64,000 bases of DNA, taken from the NCBI RefSeq assembly GCF_001015055.1, contig NZ_BBWZ01000019.1, forward strand, positions 1-64,000. The letters are read 5' to 3'. Position numbers and translations under genes: made by a program. The notes under the pieces are model-generated. The model searched no databases, was not told the DNA's origin, and worked only from the letters and a program-made list of their open reading frames with translations. The DNA comes from Aneurinibacillus tyrosinisolvens (GTDB taxonomy: Bacteria; Bacillota; Bacilli; Aneurinibacillales; Aneurinibacillaceae). Positions 17,210 through 26,354 of this stretch are shown here, in pieces (positions within the stretch are counted from its first letter, which is position 1; each line of letters begins with the position of its first letter).

Positions 17210-18406
17210 ATGGCTGATCCAACCAAAATTTTTATTAGCTCTGTTGCTCAAGATACATTAACAAGAATCCGTAGTGACGTGTTTAGGACTTTTTCAGAAT
17301 TGGGGCATCAACCGGAAATGTATGAAGAAACATTCGGTCCCTGGACTTCTGATGCAGATGGAGTCACCCATTGTATCCGCAAGGTCAATGACTGTCATAT
17401 GTTCTTGCTTTTTGTGCATAATAAAGGTGGGACATATCTCGAAAATGCGGGAAAAACGGTTACTCATTTAGAGTTTATCGAAGCCCATGCAAAACAAAAG
17501 CTGATTCTAGTTTTTATTGAGGATTCTGTTAAAAAGCGTTATTTTCAGGACGTTAAATGGATTATTCTCGAATTTATCGGGAATTATACCCGAGAACACG
17601 GTAGAAAACCGCATCAACGATCGATTTTTGAAATGCTTAAGGGACAAGCTGGTAACAATAATTCCGGCATTCCGTCTCCCAGTGAAGTAGACCCGTATGT
17701 TTGGGTGTTTCTTTATGACATCATAGAAGAAAAAGGGTTGTATGCGGAAAGCCTATACTTAGGTGTTATAGTGGATTGGAAACAATACGCTAGTGATATT
17801 ATGCGTCGTGGTGCCATATTAATACCTCATAGCGAACAACTAAAGAAAAGTGCGGAATTAGCCTCGTCCTATGGCGAATTTTCGGATTTAGCATTTAATC
17901 TCCTGGGTAAAATAGAAATCAAAAGCATACCTGATTGGTCACGGTTTCTAGCGAGTTTACGAAATCGGATTATCGGTGGAGAGATACATGAGGAATTTGG
18001 AGGATTCACCAGTGTACCGCTAGGAGAGATAAAGAATTGTTCGGCTATCGCTGTTTTTAAACGGAGCGGAAACCTTTTGGAGCTTGTTTCTTCCGAGGGG
18101 GATACCACACCGGATAGCTTTTATGAACTTGGCGATGAAAGTTCGTTTGTTTCGTTGACTTATCAGCAAGACAGCGACAATGAACAGTTGTATTTCCGCG
18201 ATACAAAAAGAATGTTCTACCTGACATTCCGTGTAAATGAGTATGTGATATCTTATCACTTCCCGGCGGTTTCTGACTGGAATCAAGAGAAATATAATGA
18301 TTTCCATGAGGATATTACCAATGGTATAATTAACACACACGCTAATGTATTGATTTTTGATTTTATGAAACTTATTTTAGGAGGGCTGCAAGATGAACAA
18401 GCGTAA
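17210..18406 (+). CDS. DUF4062 (TIR-like fold) protein
   Basis: 398 aa. The N-terminus (KIFISSVAQDTLTRIRSDVFRTFSELG, CIRKVNDCHMFLLFVHNKGG, VTHLEFIEAHAKQK) is the DUF4062 domain, residues 5-105, a Rossmann/TIR-related fold often joined to effector or sensing regions in bacterial immunity proteins. The remaining 290 residues are unassigned, with helical and then strand-rich parts. No nuclease motif is visible. It has its own promoter, so it is not necessarily part of the upstream pathway, but lies in the same gene island. A defence role is plausible by family only. GGGGG ribosome site. Confidence 0.75.
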   Translation: MADPTKIFISSVAQDTLTRIRSDVFRTFSELGHQPEMYEETFGPWTSDADGVTHCIRKVNDCHMFLLFVHNKGGTYLENAGKTVTHLEFIEAHAKQKLILVFIEDSVKKRYFQDVKWIILEFIGNYTREHGRKPHQRSIFEMLKGQAGNNNSGIPSPSEVDPYVWVFLYDIIEEKGLYAESLYLGVIVDWKQYASDIMRRGAILIPHSEQLKKSAELASSYGEFSDLAFNLLGKIEIKSIPDWSRFLASLRNRIIGGEIHEEFGGFTSVPLGEIKNCSAIAVFKRSGNLLELVSSEGDTTPDSFYELGDESSFVSLTYQQDSDNEQLYFRDTKRMFYLTFRVNEYVISYHFPAVSDWNQEKYNDFHEDITNGIINTHANVLIFDFMKLILGGLQDEQA

Positions 18407-18590
18407 TCCTGTTTATGCGTCAAAAAATGGTACTGTTGTAAAGGTAACGGGTCAACCGCCAAAGGATTCCTTGTTATTTGCGACTTCCAGAAAAAGCGTC
18501 ACTGAAATCAGACGGGAAAAATTAGCTGAGGTAAAAAAGAATAGTGCCACAATCCTCAAAGCAATTGCGGAAGCTACGGCACGTAACTAA
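18393..18590 (+). CDS. Small basic protein coupled to the DUF4062 gene
   Basis: 65 aa, Lys/Arg-rich, C-terminal helix (RREKLAEVKKNSATILKAIAEATARN). Starts 14 bp inside the end of the DUF4062 gene, with TAGGAGGGC upstream, so translation is coupled. No family recognised. Could be a regulator or antitoxin-like partner; its size and overlap are the only support. Confidence 0.6.
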   Translation: MNKRNPVYASKNGTVVKVTGQPPKDSLLFATSRKSVTEIRREKLAEVKKNSATILKAIAEATARN

Positions 18591-18617
18591 TATATTTCTA
18601 TATTTGAGAACAGTTTT

Positions 18618-18650
18618 GAAGCCTGATACATGATATCAGGCTTCTTTTAA
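18618..18650 (+). terminator. Intrinsic terminator after the DUF4062 unit
   Basis: GAAGCCTGATA / TATCAGGCTTC, then TTTT. Confidence 0.75.
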
Positions 18651-18702
18651 TGTAAAGAGATAAGTAAGGAGGCATTACAACTTAATTTTGAGGATGTGAT
18701 AA

Positions 18703-18737
18703 TAAAAGAAAGGAGCCTACCTACGGCTGACTCCCTT
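18703..18737 (-). terminator. Terminator of the secreted protein gene
   Basis: On the minus strand AAGGGAGTCAGCC pairs with GGCTCCTTT, followed by a C/T-rich tail. Confidence 0.5.
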
Positions 18738-18747
18738 CTATAAATTA

Positions 18748-19395
18748 TTACTGTTGGTAAAGGCGGTATGGGACTAAAATTTGTACGTTATTTTGTCCAG
18801 TATTTGTGATGATTGACTTTTGTCCCGCAGCAATATTATGTAATGTATTAGCAATCACTGTCTTTTCGTTAGAAACAGTGTTAGCTTCTGTATTTTTTAA
18901 AACGTAGTAATACTGTCCGGTTTGCGGTAAGAATGACTGAATGCTTATGGTAAAAGGATGTACATTGATGAACTCTTTTGTCTCTTGGGGAAGAATGGTC
19001 GTCTTTGCAAAAGCTGGTTGTTCACTAGGTTCCCCAATAATACCAGGATCAACTAAAACCGAAATTCCATTTTCTCCTGTATTGGTTACTACAAGTTCGT
19101 CACCTTTAGAAGGGTTAATTTTATGTGTTAAATCTTTGTCTACCTCGTAATTCAGATAAGAATTTGCACCAGTAGGCTTATAAATCACAGAGTCGAATTT
19201 GCTACCCCCACCAACATATACAGAAGGTAAATCGGTTGTTCCCTCATATATATTCTTGAAAACGAATGACTTCCCAGGTTCAATATAAAATGTATGATCG
19301 CTGCAAGCAAAAGCTTGATTGCCTATCGCATTAACTCCTGTAATTAACACCAGTAACATGACTAGATTGATAAATCCTTTTTTTAGTTTCAACAT
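18748..19395 (-). CDS. Secreted protein of unknown function
   Basis: 215 aa with a Sec signal peptide (cleavage near residue 30, after QAFA) and a single Cys just after it. The mature part is beta-rich with repeated short motifs ending in IITNTGQNNVQILV and LVVTNTGENGISVLV, suggesting two or three related beta-sandwich repeats. GAGGGAG precedes the start. No family recognised; possibly an envelope or spore-surface protein. Confidence 0.7.
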   Translation of the reverse strand: MLKLKKGFINLVMLLVLITGVNAIGNQAFACSDHTFYIEPGKSFVFKNIYEGTTDLPSVYVGGGSKFDSVIYKPTGANSYLNYEVDKDLTHKINPSKGDELVVTNTGENGISVLVDPGIIGEPSEQPAFAKTTILPQETKEFINVHPFTISIQSFLPQTGQYYYVLKNTEANTVSNEKTVIANTLHNIAAGQKSIITNTGQNNVQILVPYRLYQQ

Positions 19396-19543
19396 TTTTT
19401 CTCCCTCTACTTTCTTTCAAAATAAAACCATTTATTCCTATTTATTCTAAAGTTGTACCTCCTTTCCATATTTATTGTAGCACCATTATTAGGAACTGAA
19501 AAATTTTCAAGGGTATAAATTCATTTAGTGATAATAAAATTGC

Positions 19544-19594
19544 ACTTTCGGCAAACTTATGGTTTAAAAATATACTTTCGGCAAGGATATGGTT
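19544..19594 (+). repeat. Two direct repeats, period 30 bp, upstream of the SLH protein gene
   Basis: ACTTTCGGCAAACTTATGGTT (19544) and ACTTTCGGCAAGGATATGGTT (19574): described here as 21-bp copies with three differences. The 30-bp period is close to three helical turns, as in operators bound on one DNA face. The remaining 19396-19704 is AT-rich with a candidate TATAAT near 19652. Confidence 0.65.
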
Positions 19595-19704
19595 CGATTT
19601 CAAATGTAATAAATTACCATGAATCTGGTTATTTAAGCATCATTTTCCCTTTATAATTTCGCTAGGAGAAACTAACTTCAACTTTATAAGGGGATGTAGG
19701 TAGT

Positions 19705-22149
19705 ATGAAAAAGGAAAAATCTTCTCAAACAAAAATGAAATTTAAAATACCGGCAATGGCCGTATTAGCCACATCGGTTTTACTCTCAAACTTTACGGCT
19801 GCTATTCCGGCATTTGCAGCAGAGACAGGCACAATCGTTGTTTCGGGTGAACATACCGAGCTATCTCATATCACAGCGATAGTAGCGAAGGCTGAACAAA
19901 CGAGAAATATGGATGATTTAATTCATGCTAGACAGGACGTTAACGAAATGTTGGAAAGTCCTCAGAAAGTAACCTTTCAAAACCGCCTTCGTTCAGTAGA
20001 AAGACTATTGATTAACGGAGTTCTATTGGATGACGCCAAATTTTATGTTTCTCTTGTTGAACAATGCTTGTGTACAGATGTATTTAAAGTTGCACAAGCG
20101 TATGTGAGCGAGTTGAAAGACGGACCGGATAAGGATGCATTAGGTGTTCGCCTTGAGGCTGTGCAATATAAAATCGAACACAAAAGCGAGAATACAGCCC
20201 TGGCGAGTGCAGCAGCAGCGGTAGAACAAGCGGAAAAGGTAGGCAATCAGGAAATCGTAAGTTATGCGAAATACCTTGTTCAATCCTTACCTAATGGTGA
20301 CATTAAAACCAATTTATTAAATCGCTTGGAGGCTCTTCAAAGCCGCTTAAATGCTACCTTATCAACTGCCCAATCAGCAGTTAGTAAAGCAGAAAGTACT
20401 CATTTAAAAGAAGATTTTACGACAGCTGATACATTGGTAAAAGCATTACCGGGGTCACCGGACAAACAATTACTGTTAGACCGCTTATCATTTCTCCAAT
20501 TACAGCTCGTTGATTCCAATATAGGTGATAGCGCAACAGACAGCCCGGAGTCCATAACACAAGCAACACAAGCTGTTTCTTATGCTGAAAGCGTAAGGAC
20601 GACAGCTGCATATAACACTGCACTTAATCTGGTTAACCAATTGTCATCCGGAACGACAAAAACAGCACTCTTAGATCGTTTAGATGCTATAAATTTTGTG
20701 TCAGATACAGAAACGAAATCGGAATATATGTTAGCGGAAGAAGCGGTAAAGACTGCCGAATATGTTCGTACACAGGCCAATTACGATAAAGCGAAGAGCT
20801 TCGTAGACAAACTTGTAACGGGATCGGATAAGGATATTCTTATTAAACGCCTGTCTGTGGTGAAGGCTTATTTAGATAAAATCAGCCCAGGACAAACCGT
20901 GCCACAGACCCCAGGACAAACAGGGCCACAAAACATTGAAGATGCGCTTAAAAATGCAGAGGATAAAGTGAAATTAGCGGAATCCACTCGTTCGTTAGCT
21001 AACTATGATACCGCTAAGTCTGCCGTGGATGCTCTTCCATCTAATTCTGCAAAAGTTATATTTCTTCATCGATTAGCGGTAGTCAAGGCTTATTTAGATG
21101 AACAATCAGAGACGAGCAAATATAATGAAGCAATTAATAGTGCAATCGATAAAGTAGGAAGAGCTGAATCAAGTCGCACAAAAGAAACATATGACTTAGC
21201 GAAATACTTCGTGGATGCTTTACCTTCAAGTGCTGAAAAATCCACCCTGCTGAATCGTCTGAGTGTGGTAGAGGATTATCTTGCAGAGAAAGAAAAAGTA
21301 GATAAAGATGCTGGTGTTATTTCTTCTGCATCGGTTTCTGTATCTAAAGCGGAATTGAATCGTATACAGGCGAACTATGATGCTGCTAAAAAGCTTGTAG
21401 ATGCTTTGCCAGAAAGTGATTCTAAAAGAACATTACTCAATCGCTTAGCAACCATCCAAAAGTATCTGGACGGCCAAAACAGCACAACAACACCTAACGC
21501 ATCTACAACTTCTCCAACAGGTACAGCGACCATAAACCCGCCAGTTAATCCAAACGTGGTAATTAAGGTGACGAACGGCGTTGTAAAGTCTCAAGCTCAG
21601 GAAGCAGCCGAAAAGCAAATCTTAGCTACTTTGCAAAAGCATTGGGTTAAAACGGAAATGCAAAACCTAATGGAACGGAATATCTTTATTTGGGATAATG
21701 CCCAAACCTTTAAGCCGAATGAAAAGGTAACACAGGAAGAATTTGTTGCTTTACTTGCCCGCGCTTATGAAACCAATATGGCATCGGTAAATCCGGGTGT
21801 TCTAAAAGGGAAATATGCATCTGAAATTCGAGTGGGGCTTGATAAGGGCTTTATCAAGGGTACAGAGTCCTTGAAAAAACCTATCACACGTGAAGAAGCG
21901 GTAAGAATGCTTGTGCGTGCGCTCAGAACAAAAGCGAATATTGTTACGCCGTCGACCAACCTGGTTCAAAATTACAAGGATGGAAGTAAAATCGGTGTCA
22001 TGGCGCGATCTGATTTTAACTATGCCCTGCACACAAAACTGATTTACGGTGATACAAAACGAAATCTTAATGCTCAAGGTTCAGTGACCAAAGCAGAAGC
22101 GATCGCTTTTGTGAGCCGTTTGTTAGATAAGATACCTGTTCAAAAATAA
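19705..22149 (+). CDS. SLH-domain surface protein with tandem helical repeats
   Basis: 814 aa. Long signal peptide (about 1-38, ending AIPAFAAE). Residues 45-610 hold about eight to nine repeats of 65-75 aa with the pattern KAE-x-TRxxxxYDxAKxxVDALPxSxxKxxLLNRLxxVxxYLD, split between helices; a Thr/Pro linker follows (about 615-640); the C-terminus (about 665-812) has SLH-type modules (ERNIFIWDNAQTFKPNEKVTQEEFVALLARAYE; ITREEAVRMLVRALR; VTKAEAIAFVSRLLD) that bind secondary cell-wall polymers. Anchored in the wall, it could present the helical rod outward as an adhesin or spacer. GGGGATG ribosome site. Two 30-bp-phased repeats precede it. Confidence 0.85.
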   Translation: MKKEKSSQTKMKFKIPAMAVLATSVLLSNFTAAIPAFAAETGTIVVSGEHTELSHITAIVAKAEQTRNMDDLIHARQDVNEMLESPQKVTFQNRLRSVERLLINGVLLDDAKFYVSLVEQCLCTDVFKVAQAYVSELKDGPDKDALGVRLEAVQYKIEHKSENTALASAAAAVEQAEKVGNQEIVSYAKYLVQSLPNGDIKTNLLNRLEALQSRLNATLSTAQSAVSKAESTHLKEDFTTADTLVKALPGSPDKQLLLDRLSFLQLQLVDSNIGDSATDSPESITQATQAVSYAESVRTTAAYNTALNLVNQLSSGTTKTALLDRLDAINFVSDTETKSEYMLAEEAVKTAEYVRTQANYDKAKSFVDKLVTGSDKDILIKRLSVVKAYLDKISPGQTVPQTPGQTGPQNIEDALKNAEDKVKLAESTRSLANYDTAKSAVDALPSNSAKVIFLHRLAVVKAYLDEQSETSKYNEAINSAIDKVGRAESSRTKETYDLAKYFVDALPSSAEKSTLLNRLSVVEDYLAEKEKVDKDAGVISSASVSVSKAELNRIQANYDAAKKLVDALPESDSKRTLLNRLATIQKYLDGQNSTTTPNASTTSPTGTATINPPVNPNVVIKVTNGVVKSQAQEAAEKQILATLQKHWVKTEMQNLMERNIFIWDNAQTFKPNEKVTQEEFVALLARAYETNMASVNPGVLKGKYASEIRVGLDKGFIKGTESLKKPITREEAVRMLVRALRTKANIVTPSTNLVQNYKDGSKIGVMARSDFNYALHTKLIYGDTKRNLNAQGSVTKAEAIAFVSRLLDKIPVQK

Positions 22150-22162
22150 GAAACATAGTAGG

Positions 22163-22198
22163 GCCTGCGGGAAGCAATCCCTCGCAGGCTTCTTTTTT
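22163..22198 (+). terminator. Terminator-like hairpin preceding the NERD gene
   Basis: GCCTGCG/CGCAGGC with T6, followed within 6 nt by AAAGAGAGG of the next gene. Confidence 0.7.
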
Positions 22199-22218
22199 AA
22201 AGAGAGGTGGAATCATCA

Positions 22219-23208
22219 TTGGCAACTGTAAGAGAAGCAGATAACCCATTAATTTTAGAATCAGCTAAAGTTGAAATGTCACGCAAATGGCGTGAGTTTA
22301 TCCCATTTATATTCTATGGAGTGGCGGTTATCTACTTTTTGGTTATGCGCTCATTTGAAGGGATAGCTGCCCTCCTATTTCTTTTTGGAATGTTGTTTCA
22401 GAATAAGTTATGGGTACAAAAAAGAAAAAGGGAACAACTTCAAAGTGTAGCAATAAAGGAGTCCGAAAGCGCGTCGATCCTGCGGGATTTGCCGGATGAC
22501 TGTTTTTTGATTAACGATGCAGTGATACCTTTAAAAAACGGACAGAAAACGAAAATAGATCATATCGTCCTCACTAGGGCAGGGATATTTGTTATCGAAT
22601 TGAACAATGCGGTTGGTCAAATTGAAGGAAGTTGCGATTCAGTAATCCAGCAATGGCGCCAGGTTATCCAAACGAGCACCAAAGAAGTGAAGAGGCCGTT
22701 TAACAATCCAATTGCTCATATAACAACGAGTGCAAATCGCTTACAGGACTATTTAGTTCAGAAAGGAATTAAAAATGTACCTGCCATTCACTCCATCGTT
22801 ATGTTTACTAATAAAAACATTGATTTAAAGATAACAAAAAGAGGGAGTGTCCCAGTAGCGATTCGGGAAGAAGTTAATTTTCATATTCGCAAAATGCCAG
22901 CTATGTATTCGGATGAACAATTAAATAAAGTGTTACCTTTACTTTGGGATATGCCGGAACGGAAAATTGTAAAAAAAGAGGAGTATGTTCCTTTAGTCGA
23001 TTCGGTAACACTGTTCGGTGCATATGTCTATGCAGCCACTTTGTTCTGCCTTATTACTCTGCTTGTCCATTTTAATGTCGCAAATGCCGGTTACATGGAT
23101 TGGGGAGATATTTTCAATCAAACCTCCGCTTCTTTTCTCTTTTCTGCAAATATAGCGGTATTGGGTTACGCGGTAAAAATGTTTCTGACCTATAAGGGCA
23201 AATTGTAG
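22219..23208 (+). CDS. NERD-domain membrane protein
   Basis: 329 aa. TM pair at about 27-60, a NERD (nuclease-related) domain at about 85-215 (KIDHIVLTRAGIFVIELNNAVGQIEG, VPAIHSIVMFTNKNIDLKI), and two C-terminal membrane helices (about 255-280 and 300-320). The NERD fold belongs to the PD-(D/E)xK nuclease class; here the D-x(n)-ExN pattern keeps Asp but has Asn where Lys is common, so activity is uncertain. TTG at 22219 is preferred because AGAGAGGTGG lies 8 nt upstream. Faces the cytosol from the membrane; role unknown. Confidence 0.75.
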   Translation: MATVREADNPLILESAKVEMSRKWREFIPFIFYGVAVIYFLVMRSFEGIAALLFLFGMLFQNKLWVQKRKREQLQSVAIKESESASILRDLPDDCFLINDAVIPLKNGQKTKIDHIVLTRAGIFVIELNNAVGQIEGSCDSVIQQWRQVIQTSTKEVKRPFNNPIAHITTSANRLQDYLVQKGIKNVPAIHSIVMFTNKNIDLKITKRGSVPVAIREEVNFHIRKMPAMYSDEQLNKVLPLLWDMPERKIVKKEEYVPLVDSVTLFGAYVYAATLFCLITLLVHFNVANAGYMDWGDIFNQTSASFLFSANIAVLGYAVKMFLTYKGKL

Positions 23209-23370
23209 TTTGATATTGTTAACTCAAAAAAGAAGGCAGGTATGGTTACTTACCCTTAATTCATGACGAATTTAATCAAGGATCTACACAAGGTATAATA
23301 AAGTCATTTGAAAAATAGGCCCTGTTATCATTCGATGTTGATTTTAGGGTTGATTTTGGCATTAAATAAT

Positions 23371-23402
23371 AAAAAGCCACCTAATATTAGGGTGGCTTTT
23401 TA
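23371..23402 (+). terminator. Intrinsic terminator
   Basis: AAAAGCCACC/GGTGGCTTTTT, bidirectional, between the NERD gene and the convergent membrane protein gene. Confidence 0.75.
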
Positions 23403-23405
23403 TGC

Positions 23406-23439
23406 TTTATTGCACTAACCATTCCCGTTAGCACAATAA
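23406..23439. repeat. Short palindromic repeat, copy A
   Basis: TTTATTGCACTAAC-CATTC-CCGTTAGCACAATAA: imperfect palindrome shared with copies at 23965, 24587 and 26291. See findings. Confidence 0.6.
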
Positions 23440-23477
23440 CTACCTCATTTGAATACTTGCCTAAAACTATATTTATT

Positions 23478-23876
23478 TTAACCTTTTACCCAGTATCTCC
23501 ATCCTAAACCAAATACAATGCCAGAAACACCAAAAAACAATGTAATTGGCAGTGATCCTTTAATGTATTCCGTTAATGTTGTACTTGAAATGAAACCACC
23601 AAGGACAGATCCTATGACTAAAAACGAACAAATACAAAAAATCAAACAGGAGAAAAGTGCATGAAGAAGAGGATAATCGAATGTTTTACTTTTGTTTTTT
23701 ATGAAATCCACTAATGAATAAGTTAAAGGAACACATAAAAAGAGATAAATAATAGTGCCGCCATACAAAATCAACCTCACATCATCCTTAGTATAGGGAT
23801 AGACGAGAATAAGAAAAAGGAATCCAATTATGTAAGAAAATACGATAGAAAAAGCTGCTTTAGCTTTATGTTTCAT
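23478..23876 (-). CDS. Four-helix membrane protein
   Basis: 132 aa, four predicted membrane helices (about 9-29, 34-55, 70-95, 105-128). No family recognised. GGAGGGGTTTC precedes the start. Monocistronic; lies in the region rich in palindromic repeats. Confidence 0.65.
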   Translation of the reverse strand: MKHKAKAAFSIVFSYIIGFLFLILVYPYTKDDVRLILYGGTIIYLFLCVPLTYSLVDFIKNKSKTFDYPLLHALFSCLIFCICSFLVIGSVLGGFISSTTLTEYIKGSLPITLFFGVSGIVFGLGWRYWVKG

Positions 23877-23964
23877 TGAAACCCCTCCATCTTGACTGTA
23901 TTACAAAGGATAATTTAGCATATTTTTAATAATTAAACAATTTTTAACAGTACGGTTACTGTTC

Positions 23965-23997
23965 TTTATTCAACTAAACTGCCCGATAGTTGAATAA
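23965..23997. repeat. Short palindromic repeat, copy B (perfect 11-bp arms)
   Basis: TTATTCAACTA and TAGTTGAATAA flank AACTGCCCGA. In a 319-bp gap (23877-24196) that otherwise shows only AT-rich DNA and a possible promoter close to 24150. Confidence 0.65.
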
Positions 23998-24196
23998 ATA
24001 AAAAACGACTTCCATAACAGCCGTACTTCACTACCGCTAGTTAGATAAGATTGTTCAGAAATAGTTATCTGAACTTTTATGTTTTATTATTTAATTGAGA
24101 TATGATTTTTCCTTTTTTGTTTAATCTTCTATTTATTCTGTTTTATACTACTATAAATATGGTAAAAAGAAGTAAAAAAGGTAAGGTGTGTAATAA

Positions 24197-24526
24197 ATGT
24201 ATTCACTTAATACCGATAAATTAAAAGAATGGAAGGAAGTGTATGAAAAAATTGAAAAAAATTGGAGACAGATTGAACAAAGAACGGTCTTTGATCTAGA
24301 CGGATTCGGGCTTGTTAATTTTGTAGGTGTTGAATCTATCATTCAAGAGTTAGAATCTTTATTGTCCAATATAAAAAATGCAGCTGTTGAAATAAATTTC
24401 GTTGCCATAGAAGCGATACAACTTAATCCGAAAACACAGGAGTGGGAAGATAAATATTATAATCTGCGTAATTTTGAGAAGGGAGTCGAGAAATTACTGA
24501 CCGAACTTCGTTCACTCGTTGTTTAA
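24197..24526 (+). CDS. Small soluble protein, unknown
   Basis: 109 aa, helical and charged (KLKEWKEVYEKIEKNWRQIEQR at the N-terminus), acidic overall. No family recognised. AAGGTGTG 8 nt upstream. Followed by a strong terminator, so transcribed alone. Confidence 0.6.
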   Translation: MYSLNTDKLKEWKEVYEKIEKNWRQIEQRTVFDLDGFGLVNFVGVESIIQELESLLSNIKNAAVEINFVAIEAIQLNPKTQEWEDKYYNLRNFEKGVEKLLTELRSLVV

Positions 24527-24532
24527 TACATA

Positions 24533-24572
24533 AAAAGAGCCGACCTAATTCAAAAATTGGATCGGCTCTTTT
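24533..24572 (+). terminator. Intrinsic terminator
   Basis: AAAAGAGCCGA / TCGGCTCTTTT, bidirectional. Confidence 0.75.
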
Positions 24573-24586
24573 CAAGTTTTGCTACT

Positions 24587-24620
24587 TTTATTTCACTAAC
24601 GATTTCCGTTAGCTTAATAA
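24587..24620. repeat. Short palindromic repeat, copy C
   Basis: TTTATTTCACTAACG-ATTTC-CGTTAGCTTAATAA; same family as 23406. Confidence 0.6.
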
Positions 24621-24790
24621 ACATATTCACGCTTTAAGCTTTCATTTTGTGCGAATTTGCCTTGCTATCCAACGGTAAAAAAGCAGAGCATAAGCCCTGC
24701 CCTCATATCATATTTAACTTCTTCCATTGTTTCTTATCACAATAGAAGAGACATAGAAGTGCCTTTTTCCACCTCATGAAAGCCACCCCT

Positions 24791-26191
24791 TTACTTTACA
24801 ATAAACCCTACCGACGTGTTATCTAGTTCTAATGAACCTGTAGTAGCATCGTAGACAAGTGACGCCCCTATCGAAAGCCCCTTGGACGTTTTCGTAAATA
24901 CGTCCATACCCAAAGTACCTCCAAATACAGCTTTATAAGGCTTGGACATATTCACATCAATCGGTTGCATAGGATTGATTCCAGTATATTGTCCAATTTG
25001 GTTTGCTGAAATCGAAGGTATCGTTGTTTCGTACTTACCATCAGAACGTTTAACAGAATTTAATAAAGAAGGTAATATCTTCTTAATTAAATCTATACTA
25101 ATTTGCGGTGTTATACCAGTTCTAGCCGTTTCAAAATCTGTATGGATTATAGCTTCATCGTACATATACTTATAATGTTCAGGTTTTAAATTAGATGATT
25201 TTATAACCCTTGGAAAAGGTGAACCTTTGAGTGAAGCATAAGTCTGATTAAGCATTTTTGATACAGGGTCCACTTGAACTGGAATATTCGAAGGAGCAGG
25301 ATTCTTTAAATTCTCTTCCTTTGAATTAACTTCTAACGATATTGGAAAATACATTCCTCTCAATTCAACATACTTTATAACCCCAGGTGGCTTATTCTCA
25401 TTAATTGACTCGTTCCATTTTGCTTTAGGAATCGGTAAGTACAACTCGTTCAGCGATAAACCCGCAACAGTTTTGGCTACTGGAGCAGGGGTCGGCTGTG
25501 GAGTAGGTACAGGAGCCGTTGGGGTAGGTGCTTCATACTTCTCCGTAGCAGGGTTATGTTCAATTACATTCGGACGATTTTCTGCACGTATTCCAAGTCC
25601 TTTATCCGATAGATTCTTTAAGAACGCGACCGCTTCTGCACGAGTCATAGTTCCGTTCGCTTCGTATCCGGTAATTGTTTTACCGCTACGTCCAGCCGAT
25701 AAACCCAACTCATATAGCATAGCGATTGCATCCGATGTTTCATAGTTTTTACCCAGCGTAGAAGCAAGGATAATAGCTACCCCACCACGGTTCAAAGGTT
25801 TGTTCCTTTGATTAAGGTCAGTGTAACCACCTACTGCTACGTTATATGTTTTCGCTACATCATAGCTCGGATCACTCCAATGGGCGGGTTTTACTTTTGA
25901 GTTTCGATTTTGTAAATCCGCCTTTGTATTCGGAAAGAAACGGACAAGCATGGAAAGAAACTCAGCTTCCGTTATCGTTCCATTCGGTTTAAGAGTGCCG
26001 TCATTATAACCTGCTATTATATTGTTTCTAACGCCCCAATCAACAGAACTATAGTACCATTCATTCGTTTTAACATCTTTGAAACTAGAAGCTGACAAAC
26101 CGCCAGCATATACTGGTACTACAAAGCTAGTAGCGAGGACAGCAATTGTTAACCCAGTTTTTACTTTCTTGATTATCCCCAACACGTTCAC
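24791..26191 (-). CDS. SLH-domain surface protein with unknown C-terminal domain
   Basis: 466 aa. Signal peptide (about 1-29, ending PVYAGG), three SLH-type modules at about 35-200 (FKDVKTNEWYYSSVDWGVRNN, AGYNDGTLKPNGTITEAEFL; GYTDLNQRNKPLNRGGVAIILAS; GYEANGTMTRAEAVAFLKNL), a Pro/Thr/Ala linker (about 218-240), then a 225-residue C-terminal domain with no recognised family. The SLH part would fix it to the cell wall. Start is GTG at 26191 or the GTG at 26185; AGGAAGGTG is just upstream and cannot decide. Distinct from the helical-repeat SLH protein, where the SLH part is C-terminal. Confidence 0.8.
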   Translation of the reverse strand: MNVLGIIKKVKTGLTIAVLATSFVVPVYAGGLSASSFKDVKTNEWYYSSVDWGVRNNIIAGYNDGTLKPNGTITEAEFLSMLVRFFPNTKADLQNRNSKVKPAHWSDPSYDVAKTYNVAVGGYTDLNQRNKPLNRGGVAIILASTLGKNYETSDAIAMLYELGLSAGRSGKTITGYEANGTMTRAEAVAFLKNLSDKGLGIRAENRPNVIEHNPATEKYEAPTPTAPVPTPQPTPAPVAKTVAGLSLNELYLPIPKAKWNESINENKPPGVIKYVELRGMYFPISLEVNSKEENLKNPAPSNIPVQVDPVSKMLNQTYASLKGSPFPRVIKSSNLKPEHYKYMYDEAIIHTDFETARTGITPQISIDLIKKILPSLLNSVKRSDGKYETTIPSISANQIGQYTGINPMQPIDVNMSKPYKAVFGGTLGMDVFTKTSKGLSIGASLVYDATTGSLELDNTSVGFIVK

Positions 26192-26290
26192 CTTCCTATG
26201 ATAAATTACCTACCAAGCTATTATATCGGTAAAAATTCAGAAGAAAATTATTTTTAGCAAATTTCTCTAAGCCAAAATAGGTTTCAGGAT

Positions 26291-26320
26291 ATTAAATATT
26301 ACTGCCCGTTAGTTGAGCAA
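26291..26320. repeat. Short palindromic repeat, degenerate copy D
   Basis: ACTGCCCGTTAGTTGAGCAA is aligned with copy B; the left arm is eroded. Confidence 0.45.
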
Positions 26321-26354
26321 AGAAACTCAGCAATGACGTTTAATAGAGCTAAAA

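Noticed and set aside
19571-19576. TATACT within the second 30-bp repeat as the -10 of the SLH gene
   Set aside because: No acceptable -35 at 16-18 bp; the repeat is considered an operator instead, with the start signal uncertain.
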